NCBI GenBank assembly: GCA_016893485.2
Contig: JAFEKX020000001.1
Coordinates: forward strand, 5,659,501-5,723,500
Direction: 5' to 3'
Length of the DNA stretch: 64,000 nt
DNA from: Streptomyces sp. P3
GTDB taxonomy: Bacteria; Actinomycetota; Actinomycetes; Streptomycetales; Streptomycetaceae
In this document: positions 30,079 to 40,661 of the stretch, piece by piece
How positions within the stretch are numbered: position 1 is the stretch's first letter
Layout of the letters: each line of letters begins with the position of its first letter
Notes under the pieces: generated by a model
What the model saw: the letters and a program-made list of their open reading frames with translations, nothing else
What the model was told of the DNA's origin: nothing
Databases searched by the model: none
Position numbers and translations under genes: made by a program

Positions 30079-30999
30079 GTGGCAAGCATTGAGCAGCACG
30101 TAGCAGCAAGTAGAGGCATGCAGCCGGAGGTGCACGTTCCCGTGGCGTCAAGTGTCAATCCCACCGTCAGGCGACGCCGGTTGGGCCAGGAGTTGCGTCG
30201 GCTCCGCGAGCTCAAGGGCATGACGGCCGAGGAGGTCGCCGAGAGACTCCTGGTGTCCCAGTCCAAGATCAGCCGGCTGGAGAACGGCCGGCGCAGCATC
30301 AGCCAGCGCGACGTCCGCGACCTGTGCGGGGTCTACGAGGTCGAGGACGTCCGGATCGTCGACTCCCTGATGCAGATGGCCAAGGACTCCCGCCAGCAGG
30401 GCTGGTGGCACTCCTTCGGCGACATCCCGTACAGCGTGTACATCGGACTGGAGACGGACGCGGCCAGCCTGCGCGTCTACGATCCCCAGGTCGTCCCCGG
30501 CCTGTTGCAGACCCGGCAGTACGCCGAGGCGCTGATCACCGGCGCGTTGCCCGAGTCGGCCCCGGCGGACGTGGAGAAGCGGGTCCAGGTGCGGCTGCGC
30601 CGGCAGGAGCGGATCGCCGCCGCGGAGAACCCGCTGCGGCTGTGGGCGGTGCTCGACGAGGCGGCGCTGCGCCGCGAGGTCGGCAACAAGCAGGTGATGA
30701 TCGGGCAGTTGGACGGTCTCATCGAGATGTCCCAACTCCCGCACGTCACCGTGCAGGTGATCCCGTTCGCGATGGGCGCGCACCCGGGAGTCAGCGGGCA
30801 GTACGCGATCCTGGAGTTCCCCGACGCGGCCGACTCCAGCGTGGTCTACATCGAGGGCGTCACCAGCGACCTGTATCTGGAGAAGGCGCAGGACGTCCAG
30901 AAGTACAGCGTGATGTACGAACACCTCAGGGCGCAGGCCCTGAACGCGGACCAGAGCCGGGAGTTCATCTCCAACGTGGCGAAGGACTATGCGCGTTGA
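30079..30999 (+). CDS. XRE-family regulator with DUF5753 domain
   Basis: Intact protein of up to 306 residues. The Cro/C1 helix-turn-helix LRELKGMTAEEVAERLLVSQSKISRLENGRR is at about residues 40-75. The C-terminal DUF5753 ligand/partner domain contains WHSFGDIPYSVYIGLE, YDPQVVPGLLQTRQYA, LRRQERI and FAMGAHPGVSG. The family is typically paired with a small DUF397 protein, which follows here at 31240. Such pairs (WhiJ-like) act in developmental repression; the target is unknown. The start GTG 30079 is the longest option and ATG 30118 is an alternative; neither has a strong ribosome site. Confidence 0.9.
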   Translation: MASIEQHVAASRGMQPEVHVPVASSVNPTVRRRRLGQELRRLRELKGMTAEEVAERLLVSQSKISRLENGRRSISQRDVRDLCGVYEVEDVRIVDSLMQMAKDSRQQGWWHSFGDIPYSVYIGLETDAASLRVYDPQVVPGLLQTRQYAEALITGALPESAPADVEKRVQVRLRRQERIAAAENPLRLWAVLDEAALRREVGNKQVMIGQLDGLIEMSQLPHVTVQVIPFAMGAHPGVSGQYAILEFPDAADSSVVYIEGVTSDLYLEKAQDVQKYSVMYEHLRAQALNADQSREFISNVAKDYAR

Positions 31000-31239
31000 A
31001 CCGTCCCGGACCGCCCTGTGACGCGTGCGGTGCCGGAAAATACACCCTCCTCGGGTAAGAGGGAAGACACCACTGGAATATGCCACCCGGTCGAGTGAAT
31101 GGCCGCTCCGTGCGGCGATGTTGGCGAGTAGCGTCGATCACGCCATCGAGCAACACCGTTGGCGCAAACCGTGTCCCGCAGACGGAGTGATGTGCGGGAC
31201 AGGGCGACAGCAACTCAGCAACTGGTAATCGGAGCGAAC

Positions 31240-31431
31240 ATGGCAATCAAGCAGGGCGCCGCGGACAAGTGGATCAAGTCCTCTTACTCGCAGGGCAACG
31301 GCGCGTGCGTCGAGATCAAGTCACCGGTCGTGTCGGCGATGGCCGTCCGGGACTCGAAGGTCTCCGAGGGACCCACCCTGGACTTCCCGGCCGACGCGTG
31401 GAAGGCCTTCGTGGCATCGGTCAAGGCATAG
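31240..31431 (+). CDS. DUF397 domain protein (XRE partner)
   Basis: Intact 63-residue protein with the DUF397 signature: WIKSSYSQGNGACVEI, VAVRDSK-like (MAVRDSKVSEGPTLDF) and the C-terminal WKAFVASVK. The start ATG 31240 has GGAGCGA. It lies 240 bp after the XRE gene on the same strand, and probably interacts with it to modulate DNA binding. Confidence 0.92.
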   Translation: MAIKQGAADKWIKSSYSQGNGACVEIKSPVVSAMAVRDSKVSEGPTLDFPADAWKAFVASVKA

Positions 31432-31564
31432 GCACACGACACGGGGGAGGATCTTCCTGATCTTCGAGCGATCAGGTGATCGGCAACTTCACCGTCCAGA
31501 GCTTCACCGCCGACAGCCTCATCGTCGGCCGCGTCACCATCGACAACTTAAAAAGCACCACCGA

Positions 31565-31611
31565 AGCCCTCTCGACCGGCCGCCGTCCTTGCCGAGAGGG
31601 CTCGGCTTTTT
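31565..31611 (+). terminator. Rho-independent terminator after DUF397
   Basis: AGCCCTCTCG ... CGAGAGGGCT stem (10 bp) followed by CGGCTTTTT. It is one of the few classic T-tract terminators in the window. Confidence 0.8.
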
Positions 31612-31676
31612 CCCGGACCACCGTGGCCCCCGTACCCACCGTGGCTCGGACCCACCCCGGCCCGGTGCGCCCAGGT

Positions 31677-32553
31677 TCAGCGCGCCGGGAGCTCCACCGG
31701 GAAGGCCACGTCACACACCGCGTCCCCGGTCCCGCCGCCTCCCAGTCCGCGAAGTACACCTCGCGGCACGGCCCGGCGTAGCTCAGCCCCTGTGCGGCCA
31801 CCCACTGCTCGACCGCCTCGAACGCGGCCAGGATCTGCGGGTGCGCGACCTGCGCCTTGCTGATGCGGGTGTAGGCCAGACGCCTGGCCGGTTCCACCGG
31901 ACCGCGGTCTGCCGGGCCCGCCCCTGCCGTGCGGCCCACGCCCGCGCCGCCGCCTCGTCCGCGACCGGTACGCAGGCCTCGGCCGGGCCGTCGCTCTCCA
32001 TCGACACCTCGGCGTGGTAGACGACGAACGGCGCCGCGCTCACGCCCCCGCACTCCCCGGCCGCTTCCTCAAGTCGCCCCAGCGAGGCGCCGATCCAGGC
32101 CGGCAGCTCGTCCGCGAGGGTGTGCCGGGTCTCGGTGATCAGCACCTGTTCCGGTACCTCTACCGTCTCGACCACGAATGTTCCGTACATCTCGGAGCTC
32201 CTCCCCGACAGTCGTGCACGGAGGTACTCGGCGAGCGTGCGCTGCCCGGCGATCCGGGTCTCCACGGCCGTCCAGTACGCGGCGAGGAGTTCCGCCGCGT
32301 CGCTGCCGTCGGCCTCGACCAGCTCGGCGATCCGGGCCAGCGGCATGTCCAACTGCCGTAGCAGCGCGACGAGTCGGGCCCGTTCGGTCTGGTCGGCGCG
32401 GTAGTAGCGGTAACCGCTGACCTCGTCGACGTGCGCCGGTGACAGCAGTCCCAGCCGGTCGTACAGCCGCAACGCCTTGGCCGAAAGCCGTGCCCGCGCC
32501 GCGAACGCGCCGATGGTCAGCAGTTCGTCGTCCACCCTCGCATCCTCCGTCAC
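31677..32553 (-). CDS. MerR-family regulator with GyrI-like effector domain
   Basis: About 290 residues. The N-terminal MerR winged helix contains LLTIGAFAARARLSAKALRLYDRLGLL and GYRYYRADQTERARLVALLRQLDMPL. A coiled linker and a C-terminal GyrI-like small-molecule domain follow (VPEQVLITETRHTLADELPAWIG, PFVVYHAEVSMESDGP, CREVYFADW). Members such as BltR bind drugs and activate efflux or stress genes. Breaks near 31895 and 31720. The start GTG 32553 is uncertain; GTG 32535 is possible. Confidence 0.85.
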
Positions 32554-32632
32554 CGGGCGGTTTCCGTCCGCCCGGTGAGAAGGACGCTCAGCCCTGCCCC
32601 AGGGGCAAGGTCAACACCTGCCTACGACGGTC

Positions 32633-33135
32633 CTATGCGACCGCGGTCTCCACCGCCGCCACGACCTCCGCGGACTCCGGCTCGGTCTGCGGGGAGAAGC
32701 GGGCGACGACCGTGCCGTCGCGGCCGATCAGGAACTTCTCGAAGTTCCAGCGGATGTCCCCGGTGTGGCCCTCGCCGTCCGCGAAGCCGACGAGACGGTC
32801 GTACAGCTCGTGCCGGCCGTCCCCGTTGACCTCGACCTTCTCGGTCAGCGGGAAGGTCACGCCGTACGTCGCCGAGCAGAACTCGGCGATCTCCTCGGCG
32901 CTGCCGGGCTCCTGCCCGAGGAACTGGTTGCAGGGCACGCCGAGCACGGTGAAGCCCTGCGCCGCGTACCGCTCCTGGAGCCGCTCGAGGCCCGTGTACT
33001 GGGGGTCAGCCCGCACTTGGAGGCCACGTTCACCACGAGGACGGCCTTGCCCGCGTACTGCGAGAGGTCCGCGGAGCCGCCGGTGAGCGACCCGATCTCG
33101 ACACCGAGGGGACCCGTGTTCTCTGTAGTCGTCAT
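32633..33135 (-). CDS. Glutathione peroxidase-family thiol peroxidase
   Basis: Peroxidase of about 167 residues. The catalytic Cys is in VVNVASKCGLTP, with the Gln/Trp partners in GVPCNQFLGQEPG and IRWNFEKFLIGRDG. The second Cys in FCSATYGVTFPL is also visible. Streptomyces lack glutathione, so it likely uses thioredoxin (family knowledge). One base is missing near 33002 (LTPQYTGLERL after repair). It starts at ATG 33135. Confidence 0.93.
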
Positions 33136-33275
33136 AACCGGATGCTAACTCCGGTAAATGTCGTTCTCCCCACGGGCCCGGAAGCCTCAGTGGTTACCGG
33201 CCTGCGGCCACCTGCACCACACCAAATGTCCGCGCCCCAGCCGTCCACAGACCGGACGCCCCGCACGCCCCACCC

Positions 33276-34240
33276 CTACAGCCCCGCCGCCTTCACCACG
33301 ACCTCCCCCGCCGCCGTCCGTGAATACAGCACCGACCGCCCCGCCCGCCGCCGCTCCACCAGCCCCGCGTCCAGCAGCACCCGCAGATGCCGTCCCACCG
33401 AGCCGAGCGCCTGCCCGGTGACGGCCGTCAGCTGGCTGGTACTCATCGGTGAGCCGAGCAGCATCAGTACCTCGGCCCGTGAGGCCCCCAGGAGCGTGCC
33501 AAGGCCCGTCGGCACCGCCCGCCCGCCGGGATCGGCGAGGGCACCCGCGCAGGGGTAGACGATCGCGTACCGGTCCGGCTCCTCCCACGACACCCACCCG
33601 GCCTTCGATGTCACCGGCATGAAGAGCAGCTCCGCGCCGGAGACCTCGCGCGGTGGGTTCTCGTGCAGGTTGATCTGCAGCCGGTTCTCCCCGAGCCAGC
33701 GCGTCCGCCCCGGCTGCAGGGCGTCCAGCACGGCCGCCCAGCCGCCCTGGCTCACCTGAGCCGTCCGCGCGACCACGTCCGCCTCCAGCACCCGCCGGCG
33801 CCGCGCCCAGTACGGCCGTACGGTCTCCTCCCAGACGTACTCCAGGACCCGCGCTGCCCGCTCGGGCAGGTCGTCGCGGTCGAGGGCGGCGGGGAGCGGG
33901 CCGGCGAGGGAGACCCGGAGGTGGGCGCGGGCGACGGCCGGGGAGTGGCGCGGACCCGGGCGACGGTCTCGGCGAACGACTCCTGGTCGGTCTGGGTCGG
34001 GCAGAAGAAGTCGGCGATCCAGGCCCGCCCGAGCGCCGCCCGCACCAGCACCCCGCTGACCGGATCGGCCGCCAACAGCCCCCGGTAGCCCGGCAGATGG
34101 TCCCGCAGCCACACCTGCTCACCGGGGTGCGCGCCCACCCCCGCGTGCAGCAGTTTCAGCGCGGCGAAGGTCTCGGCGAACGACGACAGCACGAACCGGC
34201 TCCGCGCGAGCGTGTCCGCGTTGAGCTGCCACAACCCCAT
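33276..34240 (-). CDS. ArsR-like winged-helix regulator (DUF5937-type)
   Basis: About 321 residues. A long N-terminal domain (MGLWQLNADTLARSRFVLSSFAETFAALKLLH, HLPGYRGLLAADP, IADFFCPTQTDQESF, WEETVRPYWARRRRVLEADV) is followed by a C-terminal ArsR winged helix (LLGSPMSTSQLTAVTGQALGSVGRHLRVLLDAGLVERRR). One base is off near 33945. It is divergent from an MFS transporter gene 70 bp away and is probably its repressor. Confidence 0.85.
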
Positions 34241-34309
34241 CCGCGCCCCCGTGTTTCGCGTCCGCGCGAAAGAATAGGACCCTCGCGCGCACCCCCGCAG
34301 ACTCCGCTC

Positions 34310-35558
34310 ATGCGCAGCTACCGCGAGCTCTTCCGCACCCCTGAGTACACCCCGTTCTTCCTCTCCTTCGCCGCCCAGAACGCGGCCCTGACCATCAGCG
34401 GGCTGGCGCTGGCGACCCTCGTGTACCGCGCGACCGCGTCCCCTTTGCTCTCGGCCGTCAGTATGTTCGGCCCGCAGCTCGCCCAGATGCTGGGCGCGAC
34501 CTTCTTCCTCTCGGGCGCCGACCGCCTGCCGCCCCGCGCCACCCTCACCGGCATCAACACGGCCTTCGCGGTCTGTACGGCCCTGCTCGCGCTCCCCCGG
34601 TCTGCCGATCGCCGCGGTCTTCGCCCTCGTGTTCCTGCAAGGCCTGATCGCCTCGCTGGGCGGCGGGGTGAGCGGCGGTCTGCTGAACGAGATCCTCTCC
34701 AAGGACGGCTATCTGCTGGGCCGTTCGGTGTTCAACATGGCCTCGGGGCTGATGCAGGTCACCGGGTTCGCGGCGGGCGGCGCCCTGCTGGCCCTCCTCG
34801 CCCCGCGCGTCTGCCTCCTCCTCGCGTCGGGGCTGTACCTCACCACGGCCCTCGTCCTCCGTCTCGGCCTGACCGCCCGCCCGCCCCGCACCGCGGGCCG
34901 CCCGTCGGTCGCGGCCACCTGGCGCACGAACGCCGTCCTGTGGTCCTCCCGCCCCCGCCGCCTCACCTACCTCGGCATGTGGATCCCCAACGGCCTGATC
35001 GTCGGCTGCGAATCCCTCTACGTCTCCTACGACCCCGGGTCCGCGGGCGCGCTGTTCGCGAGCGCGGCGCTGGGCATGTTCGTCGGCGACCTCACCCTGG
35101 GCCGCTTCATCCCGGCCGCCCTCCGCGCCCGCCTCGACATCCCCCTCCGCCTCCTCCTCGCCACCCCGTACCTCTTCTTCGCCCTGCGCCCGGGCATGCC
35201 CTGGGCGGCCCTCGCGGTGTGCCTGGCCTCCATCGGCTACGGCGCGAGCCTCGTCCTCCAGGAACGCCTGATGGAACTCACCCCCGGCGAACTCGCGGGC
35301 CACGCCCTCGGGTTGCGCTCCGCGGGCATGCTCTCCATGCAGGGCATCGGTGCCGCCCTCGCGGGCACGGTCGCCCAACTCACCTCCCCGGCAACGGCGA
35401 TGACCCTGGTCGCGGTGGCATCGCTCGCGGTGACGGTGGTTTTGGCGGTGCTGGGCCGACAGGTGCGGGGGAGGTGCCAGAGGTGCAGACGGCTTAAGGC
35501 GCCCGCCGAGCCGAGCGGTTCGGCGCGGCGAGTGTCCACAGGATGGGGCAACTCATAG
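34310..35558 (+). CDS. MFS transporter
   Basis: Major-facilitator protein of about 415 residues with 12 predicted helices. Start MRSYRELFRTPEYTPFFLSF is typical of the small exporter family next to this ArsR type. Segments include LTISGLALATLVYRATASPL, FALVFLQGLIASLGGGVSGG, GLMQVTGFAAGGALLALL and LGMFVGDLTLGRFIPAALR. Near 34600 a C run is one base too long (ALPGLPIAAVF after repair). The last 35 residues are unusually basic. Divergent from its likely regulator. Confidence 0.85.
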
Positions 35559-35710
35559 GAGACACAGGCAATTCCGGCGGCCCCCTTGACTGTGTGCGTA
35601 CTGTTTCGCGACGTTTGAGCCCTGCCGAACTGTTCGTGTCTCGTCGTACCTTGGGATACGTAGGCAGGACGCGGACGACGCGTCGTGGGGAAAGTGGGGG
35701 ACGGTCGCCC

Positions 35711-36831
35711 ATGCGATCCAACAGCAAGGCGGACATCACGATCCACAGACCGGAGGAGCTCGGCAGCACGCTCCGCCAGGCCTGGCACAAGGCGATGGAC
35801 GAGTCGCCGGACTACGCGAACCCTTTTCTGGCACCGGAGTTCGCGGACGGCGTCGGCCGTCATCGCGGCGGCGCGCAGGTGGCGGTGCTGCACGAGGGCG
35901 GGGAGCCGGTCGGCTTCTTCCCGTACGAGCGCAATCCCGTCGGCGTCGGCCGGGCCATCGGCCTGGGTCTCTCCGACTGTCAGGCCCTGGTGCACCGGCC
36001 CGGTGTCACCTGGGACGTCCAGCAACTCCTGCGGGCCTGCGGCCTGTCGGTCTTCGAGTTCGATCATCTGGTGGAGGAGCAGCAGCCGTTCGCCCGCCAC
36101 GTCACGGGCACGTTCGCGTCCCCGGTGATCGACCTGAAGGACGGCGACGGCGAGGTCCCGTACCCGGAGTGGCTGCGCGGCGCCTACCCGGGCATCGCCA
36201 AGACCACCCTGAAGAAGGAACGCCGACTGGGCCGCGACCTCGGCGAGATGCGGTTCGTCTACGACGAGCGCGACCCCGAGGTGCTGCACACGCTGATGCG
36301 GTGGAAATCGGCCCAGTACCGCAGGACCGGCCGCATGGACCGCTTCGCGCGCCCGTGGATCGTCGACCTGGTGGACCACCTGTTCCGCGTCCGCGAGGAA
36401 CACTTCACCGGCACCCTGTCCGTCCTCTACGCCGGGAGCGCCCGGTGGCGGCGCACTTCGGCCCGACGTCCCGGACGCTGTTCGCCGCGTGGTTCACGGC
36501 GTACGACCCCGAACTGCGGTACTACTCACCGGGGTTGATCATGCATCTGCGGATGGCCGAGGAGGCGGGGCGGCACGGCGTGCGCCTGATGGACCTGGGG
36601 CGCGGCGACAAGGAGTGGAAGGACTGGCTCAAGACGCGCGAGCTGCGCGTCGGCGAGGGGTTCGCCACCCGTCCGCACCCGGTGGCGGCGGCCCATCGCC
36701 TGTGGCGGCGCCCGGTGCGCGGGCTGCGCAACACGGTGCTGGCCCATCCGTCCCTGCGCGATCCGGCGGACCGGCTGCTCAAGACGGTGGGCACGCTGCG
36801 GACGACGGGCAGGGTGGCGCCGAGGAAGTGA
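35711..36831 (+). CDS. GNAT-family N-acetyltransferase of the CelD/BcsL (FemAB-like) type
   Basis: About 373 residues. CelD/BioF2-like features are ITIHRPEELGSTLRQAWH, NPFLAPEFADGVGRHRG, FFPYERNPVGVGRAIGLGLSDCQ, LKKERRLGRDLGEMRFVY and a late AAHFGPTSRTLFAAWFTAYDPELRYYSPG with LMDLGRGDKEWKD. Such enzymes add acyl or aminoacyl groups to polysaccharides or lipids. One base is missing near 36440 (YAGERPVAAHFG). The start ATG 35711 lies in a GTG-rich leader; the exact start is uncertain. Confidence 0.82.
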
Positions 36832-36849
36832 CGGCGAGGTGTGTCGGCC

Positions 36850-36877
36850 GGGGCCCCGGACCGCTGAGGTCGGGGCC
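36850..36877. terminator. Hairpin terminator after acetyltransferase
   Basis: GGGCCCCGGACC - GCTGA - GGTCGGGGCCC; an 11-bp stem with one bulged G. Confidence 0.65.
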
Positions 36878-37003
36878 CTTCCGCGTTCTCGGGCCGACCC
36901 CGACACCTGTACGACAGGCGGTCGTGGTAGACAACGCCGATGATGGTCAGGGCTGTTGTGCCCGGCCCGCGGGCGACCGCGCGACAACAGGAAGGGGCAA
37001 CCC

Positions 37004-38016
37004 GTGCTTCTGAAGACCTTCCGCTGGTCGTTCGCGGTCACCGCGGTCGGCCTGGCCCTCGGGGTCTGGTACGGCGGCTGGACGGCGTTCGGCGTCATCG
37101 CGATCCTCGCCGTCCTGGAGATCTCGCTGTCCTTCGACAACGCGGTCGTCAACGCCGGGATCCTGAAGAAGATGTCGGCCTTCTGGCAGAAGATCTTCCT
37201 CACGGTCGGCGTGCTGATCGCGGTCTTCGGGATGCGCCTCGCGTTCCCGGTGGTGATCGTCGCGGTCACGGCGAAGAAGAGCCCCTTCGAGGCGGTCAAC
37301 CTCGCGCTGACCGACAAGGACCGCTACGAGCAGCTGGTCACCGACGCGCACCCGGCGATCGCCGCCTTCGGTGGCATGTTCCTGCTGATGATCTTCCTGG
37401 ACTTCATCTTCGAGGACCGGGACATCAAGTGGCTGGGCTGGCTGGAACGCCCCTCGCCAAGCTCGGCAAGGTCGACATGCTGTCCGTCTGCGTCGCCCTG
37501 ATCGTCCTCCTGATCACCTCCTTCACCTTCGCGACCCACGCCCACCAGCACGGCGGCGCCCACGCGGACAAGGCCCAGACGGTCCTGATCTCCGGCATCG
37601 CCGGCCTCGTCACCTACATGATCGTCGGCGGCCTCTCGGGCTTCTTCGAGGACCGCCTGGAGGCGGAGGAGGAACGGGAGCGGGAGGGCGAGCGCTCGGC
37701 GGTCGTCCTGGCAGGCCAGGCCGCGTTCTTCATGTTCCTGTACCTCGAAGTCCTGGACGCGTCCTTCTCCTTCGACGGCGTGATCGGCGCCTTCGCCATC
37801 ACCAACGACATCGTGCTCATGGCCCTCGGCCTCGGCATCGGCGCGATGTACGTCCGCTCCCTGACGGTCTACCTGGTCCGCCAGGGCACCCTCGACGACT
37901 ACGTCTACCTGGAGCACGGCGCCCACTACGCGATCGGCGCCCTGGCCGTGATCCTCATGGTCACCATCCAGTACCAGATCAACGAGGTCATCACCGGGTT
38001 GGTGGGGTCGTGCTGA
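37004..38016 (+). CDS. DUF475 / TerC-family integral membrane protein
   Basis: About 337 residues with 8-9 helices. TerC/DUF475 signatures are ILAVLEISLSFDNAVVNAGILKKMS and the mirrored LEVLDASFSFDGVIGAFAITNDIVLMALGLGIGAMYVRS; the paired Asn/Asp in SFDNA and SFDG are the conserved membrane acidic sites. TerC proteins are linked to metal (Mn) export and tellurite resistance. One base is missing near 37450. The start GTG 37004 has AAGGGG. Confidence 0.9.
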
Positions 38017-38164
38017 TCGGGTGGTCGTTCTGGTCGTCTGTGCGACGGAACCGTGCGGTGGCGGAGGGGACGGGGCCGTGGGGGCCGCGGACGAGGCAAA
38101 GGTGCCGTAACCGGCGGGTCGGCGCAGGGACAGGCTGTCCGTCAGCTGTGTCCCGAGACGCCGA

Positions 38165-38194
38165 AGGCCCTTCCGTCACCGGACGGAAGGGCCT
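38165..38194. terminator. Hairpin downstream of tRNA-Arg
   Basis: Perfect 13-bp stem AGGCCCTTCCGTC with a 4-nt loop, 20 bp past the tRNA 3' end. It can also terminate the DUF475 transcript. Confidence 0.75.
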
Positions 38195-38213
38195 CCGAAC
38201 CAACCTCTCGCTG

Positions 38214-38286
38214 TGCCCTCGGCAGGATTCGAACCTGCGACACCGGCTTTAGGAGAGCCGTGCTCTATCCCCTGAGCTACGAAGGC
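38214..38286 (-). tRNA. tRNA-Arg (CCT)
   Basis: A 73-nt cloverleaf on the minus strand. The acceptor stem GCCTTCG/CGAGGGC has one G-T pair. The D-arm is GCTC-AGGGGATA-GAGC and the anticodon stem CGGCT/AGCCG encloses loop CTCCTAA, anticodon CCT. The T-arm is GCAGG-TTCGAAT-CCTGC and the discriminator is A. CCA is not encoded. It reads AGG codons, which are rare in this genome. Confidence 0.95.
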
Positions 38287-38288
38287 GG

Positions 38289-38594
38289 GGGAACAAACCC
38301 GCTGGTCAGTACCGGTGTCACCTCCCCCGCGCCCTTGGTGGGGCGGACAACGTGGCGTACCGACCACTGGCCAAGGACAGGGTAGCGGATGCGGGCGGAC
38401 GAGGGTTGCGGGGAGGGGCGAAGCCGGGTCGCCGTCCACCGCGGGACGCGGGACGACCGGTCGGCGGCCGGGAAGGGCACGGCATGGCGTGATATGACGC
38501 GCGTCACCGCAGCGTGGTCCCGGTCCCGGTGGCGGACAGGGAAGGGTGTGGAGAACTCACCGCGTGCCCGTCTGCGCGCCGAGGATCGGACGCG
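38289..38594. other. Intergenic region without recognised gene
   Basis: 306 bp between the tRNA and the sigma-factor remnant. I see no ORF with Streptomyces codon bias, repeat or terminator; the tRNA promoter should lie here. Confidence 0.5.
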
Positions 38595-38911
38595 TTGAGG
38601 CACCTCTTCGACGAGCCCGCCGCCGTGGTCCACCGGCACGCCGTCCGGATGACCGGCAACTGGGGCACCGCCGACGACATCGTCTCCTGACCTTCCTGGA
38701 GGAGTGGCGGCTGCGCGAGCGCGTGCTTCCCGGTGACGGCAGCCTGCGCCCGTGGCTGCTCAGGATCGCGACCGACGTCGCGGTCGCCGACCCCACCCAG
38801 ACGATTGTCCATTCGTCGAGCCTCGTCTGCCTCGGCACAACCGGCGCCGCTCTCCTGGGACTCGGCGTCACGGACAAGACGGTGAGGTGCCGGTCGGCCC
38901 GTCCTGAGTGA
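38595..38911 (+). pseudogene. Truncated ECF sigma factor (region 2 only)
   Basis: TTG 38595 begins LRHLFDEPAAVVHRHAVRM, then TGNWGTADDIVS and, after a one-base shift near 38689, LTFLEEWRLRERV and GSLRPWLLRIAT: sigma-70 region 2 of an ECF factor. After IATD the expected linker and region 4 are replaced by unrelated text (TQTIVHSSSLVCLGTTG) ending at 38911. It is too short to be active and is likely a deletion remnant. Confidence 0.6.
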
Positions 38912-38922
38912 ACCGCCGGGGC

Positions 38923-40579
38923 TCAGGCCGTCGACACCCTGGTGAAGCGGCCGGCCACCCGCAGGTCCGCCTCGATCGCGCCCGCCGTCACCGTCAGCTC
39001 GGGCAGCACGTCCCGGACGTACTCCGCGACCGTGCGGCCGGTCACATGGGTGGCCGTGTTCAGCGCGGCCACCACCCGCCCCGTACGGTCGCGGACCGGT
39101 ACTGCGATCGAGCGCAGGCCCGCCTCCAACTCCTCGTCGACCAGGGCGTATCCCTGCGTGCGGACCGTCTCCAGTGCCGCGGCCAGCGCCGCCGGGTCGG
39201 TCAGGGTGCGCGGGGTCAGGGCGCGCAGCTCGTGCTCGCGCGGCGGCGCGTCGGCCAGCAGGACGCGTCCCAGGGCCGTCGCGTAGGCCGGGAGGCGGGT
39301 GCCGACCGCGATGTTCACGCTCATCACGCGGCTGGTGGCGACCCGGGCCGTGTACTGGACGTCGTCGCCGACGAGGATCGCGAGGGACGCCGGTTCGTGG
39401 ACGCGGGCGGCGAGGGCGGTGAGGTGGGGGAGCGCGAGGGCGGGCAGGGTCGTACGGGAGAGGGGCGGGAAGCCGAGGGACAGGACCCGGGGCGTGAGGG
39501 CGAAGCGGCGGTCGCCGGACGGGGTCACCAGGCCCAGGTGCTCGTACGTGATCAACGCTCTGCGGGCCGTCGCGCGTGCCAGTCCCGTCGCCTGGGCGAC
39601 CTCCGTCAGGGTCAGTTCGGCGCGATCCTCGCCGAAGGCCGTCAGGACGGTCAGGCCGCGGGCCAGGGACTCGACGAACTCCCGGCCCAGTTCCTGCTTG
39701 GACGCGCCGGTCCAGGTCGCGAGTCCGGAGGGGGCGGGGACTCGGCGCGCGGGGCCTCGCGCAGGTCGTTCGCCAGGTCCTCCTCCATCGTCCGCACCGC
39801 CGAACGCAGCCTGGGCAGAAGGGAGTTCCGCAGATCGTGGGCCGTGTGCCGGCTCGTATGGCTTACGACACTCGCCACGCACGCGATCGTGCCGGTACGC
39901 GGGTCCCGTACGGGCACGGACACCGCGACCAGCCCCGGTTCGATTAGCTGGTCGTCCAACGCCCAGCCGTCCTCGCGGACTTGGGCGGTCCACTGCTCGA
40001 AGTCGGGCCCGGGGAGGACCGTTCGGGTACGGCGGGGAAGCCCTCGTCCTTCGGGTCGGCGGCCCGGCGCTGCCGCCAGTGCCGCCACTCCGGTTCCGTC
40101 CACTCGGTGGCGAACAGCGGGCCGGGGGGCGGTGCGTTCGGCCGGGAGCAGGTCGCCGATGCGGAAGCTGAGGGGACATCGCGCGGCGGCGGGTCGCCTG
40201 GTGGATGAAGCGGATGCCGTCCCGGTCGGCCACCGCGAGCGACACCGACTCGTCCAGCTCGTCGGCCAGCGCGTCCGCGCGGGCGTCGAGCAGGGCGGGC
40301 AGGCGCAGCGCGGCCAGGTAGGCGTTCCCCAGCTCCATGATCCGGGGTGAGCACCGCGTCCCGGCCGTCGAGACGGACGTATCCCATCCGGGCGAGCGTC
40401 CCGGTGATCCGGTCCACCGTCGAACGGGCGAGACCGGTCGCCCGCTCCAGCCCGCTGAGGCTCAATACCCCGCCCGCCTCGGTCAGTTGCCGCACCACGG
40501 CAACCCCGCGGATCAGGGGCGCGACCGCCTCGGCGGGCACCGCACCGGCGGCGTCGGTCAACGTGGTCTCAGCGGGCAT
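38923..40579 (-). CDS. Tandem IclR-family regulator (two IclR units)
   Basis: Two complete IclR modules in a row. The first has the winged helix VLSLSGLERATGLARSTVDRITGTLARMGYV and an effector domain (LLDARADALADELDESVSLAVADRDGIRF ... WALDDQLIEPGLVAVSVPVRD). The second has TLTEVAQATGLARATARRALITYEHLGLV and LPHLTALAARVHEPASLAILVGDDVQYTARV ... YALVDEELEAGLRSIAVPVRD. No obvious start codon with a ribosome site separates them, so a two-unit protein of about 550 residues is likely; two adjacent genes joined near 39730 cannot be excluded. Breaks near 40345, 40180, 40030 and 39735. Target unknown; PcaR-like in the second half. Confidence 0.78.
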
Positions 40580-40661
40580 CGATTCTCCGGTACGGCGATC
40601 TCGGCAGCCCTACGGTAAGCCCGGCCTCGTGGCCTTCGTAGCCTTCGTAGCCGGCGTACCC

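Noticed and set aside
38214..38286. tRNA-Arg as attachment site of an integrated element
   Set aside because: No integrase gene or second copy of the tRNA 3' end was seen in the window.
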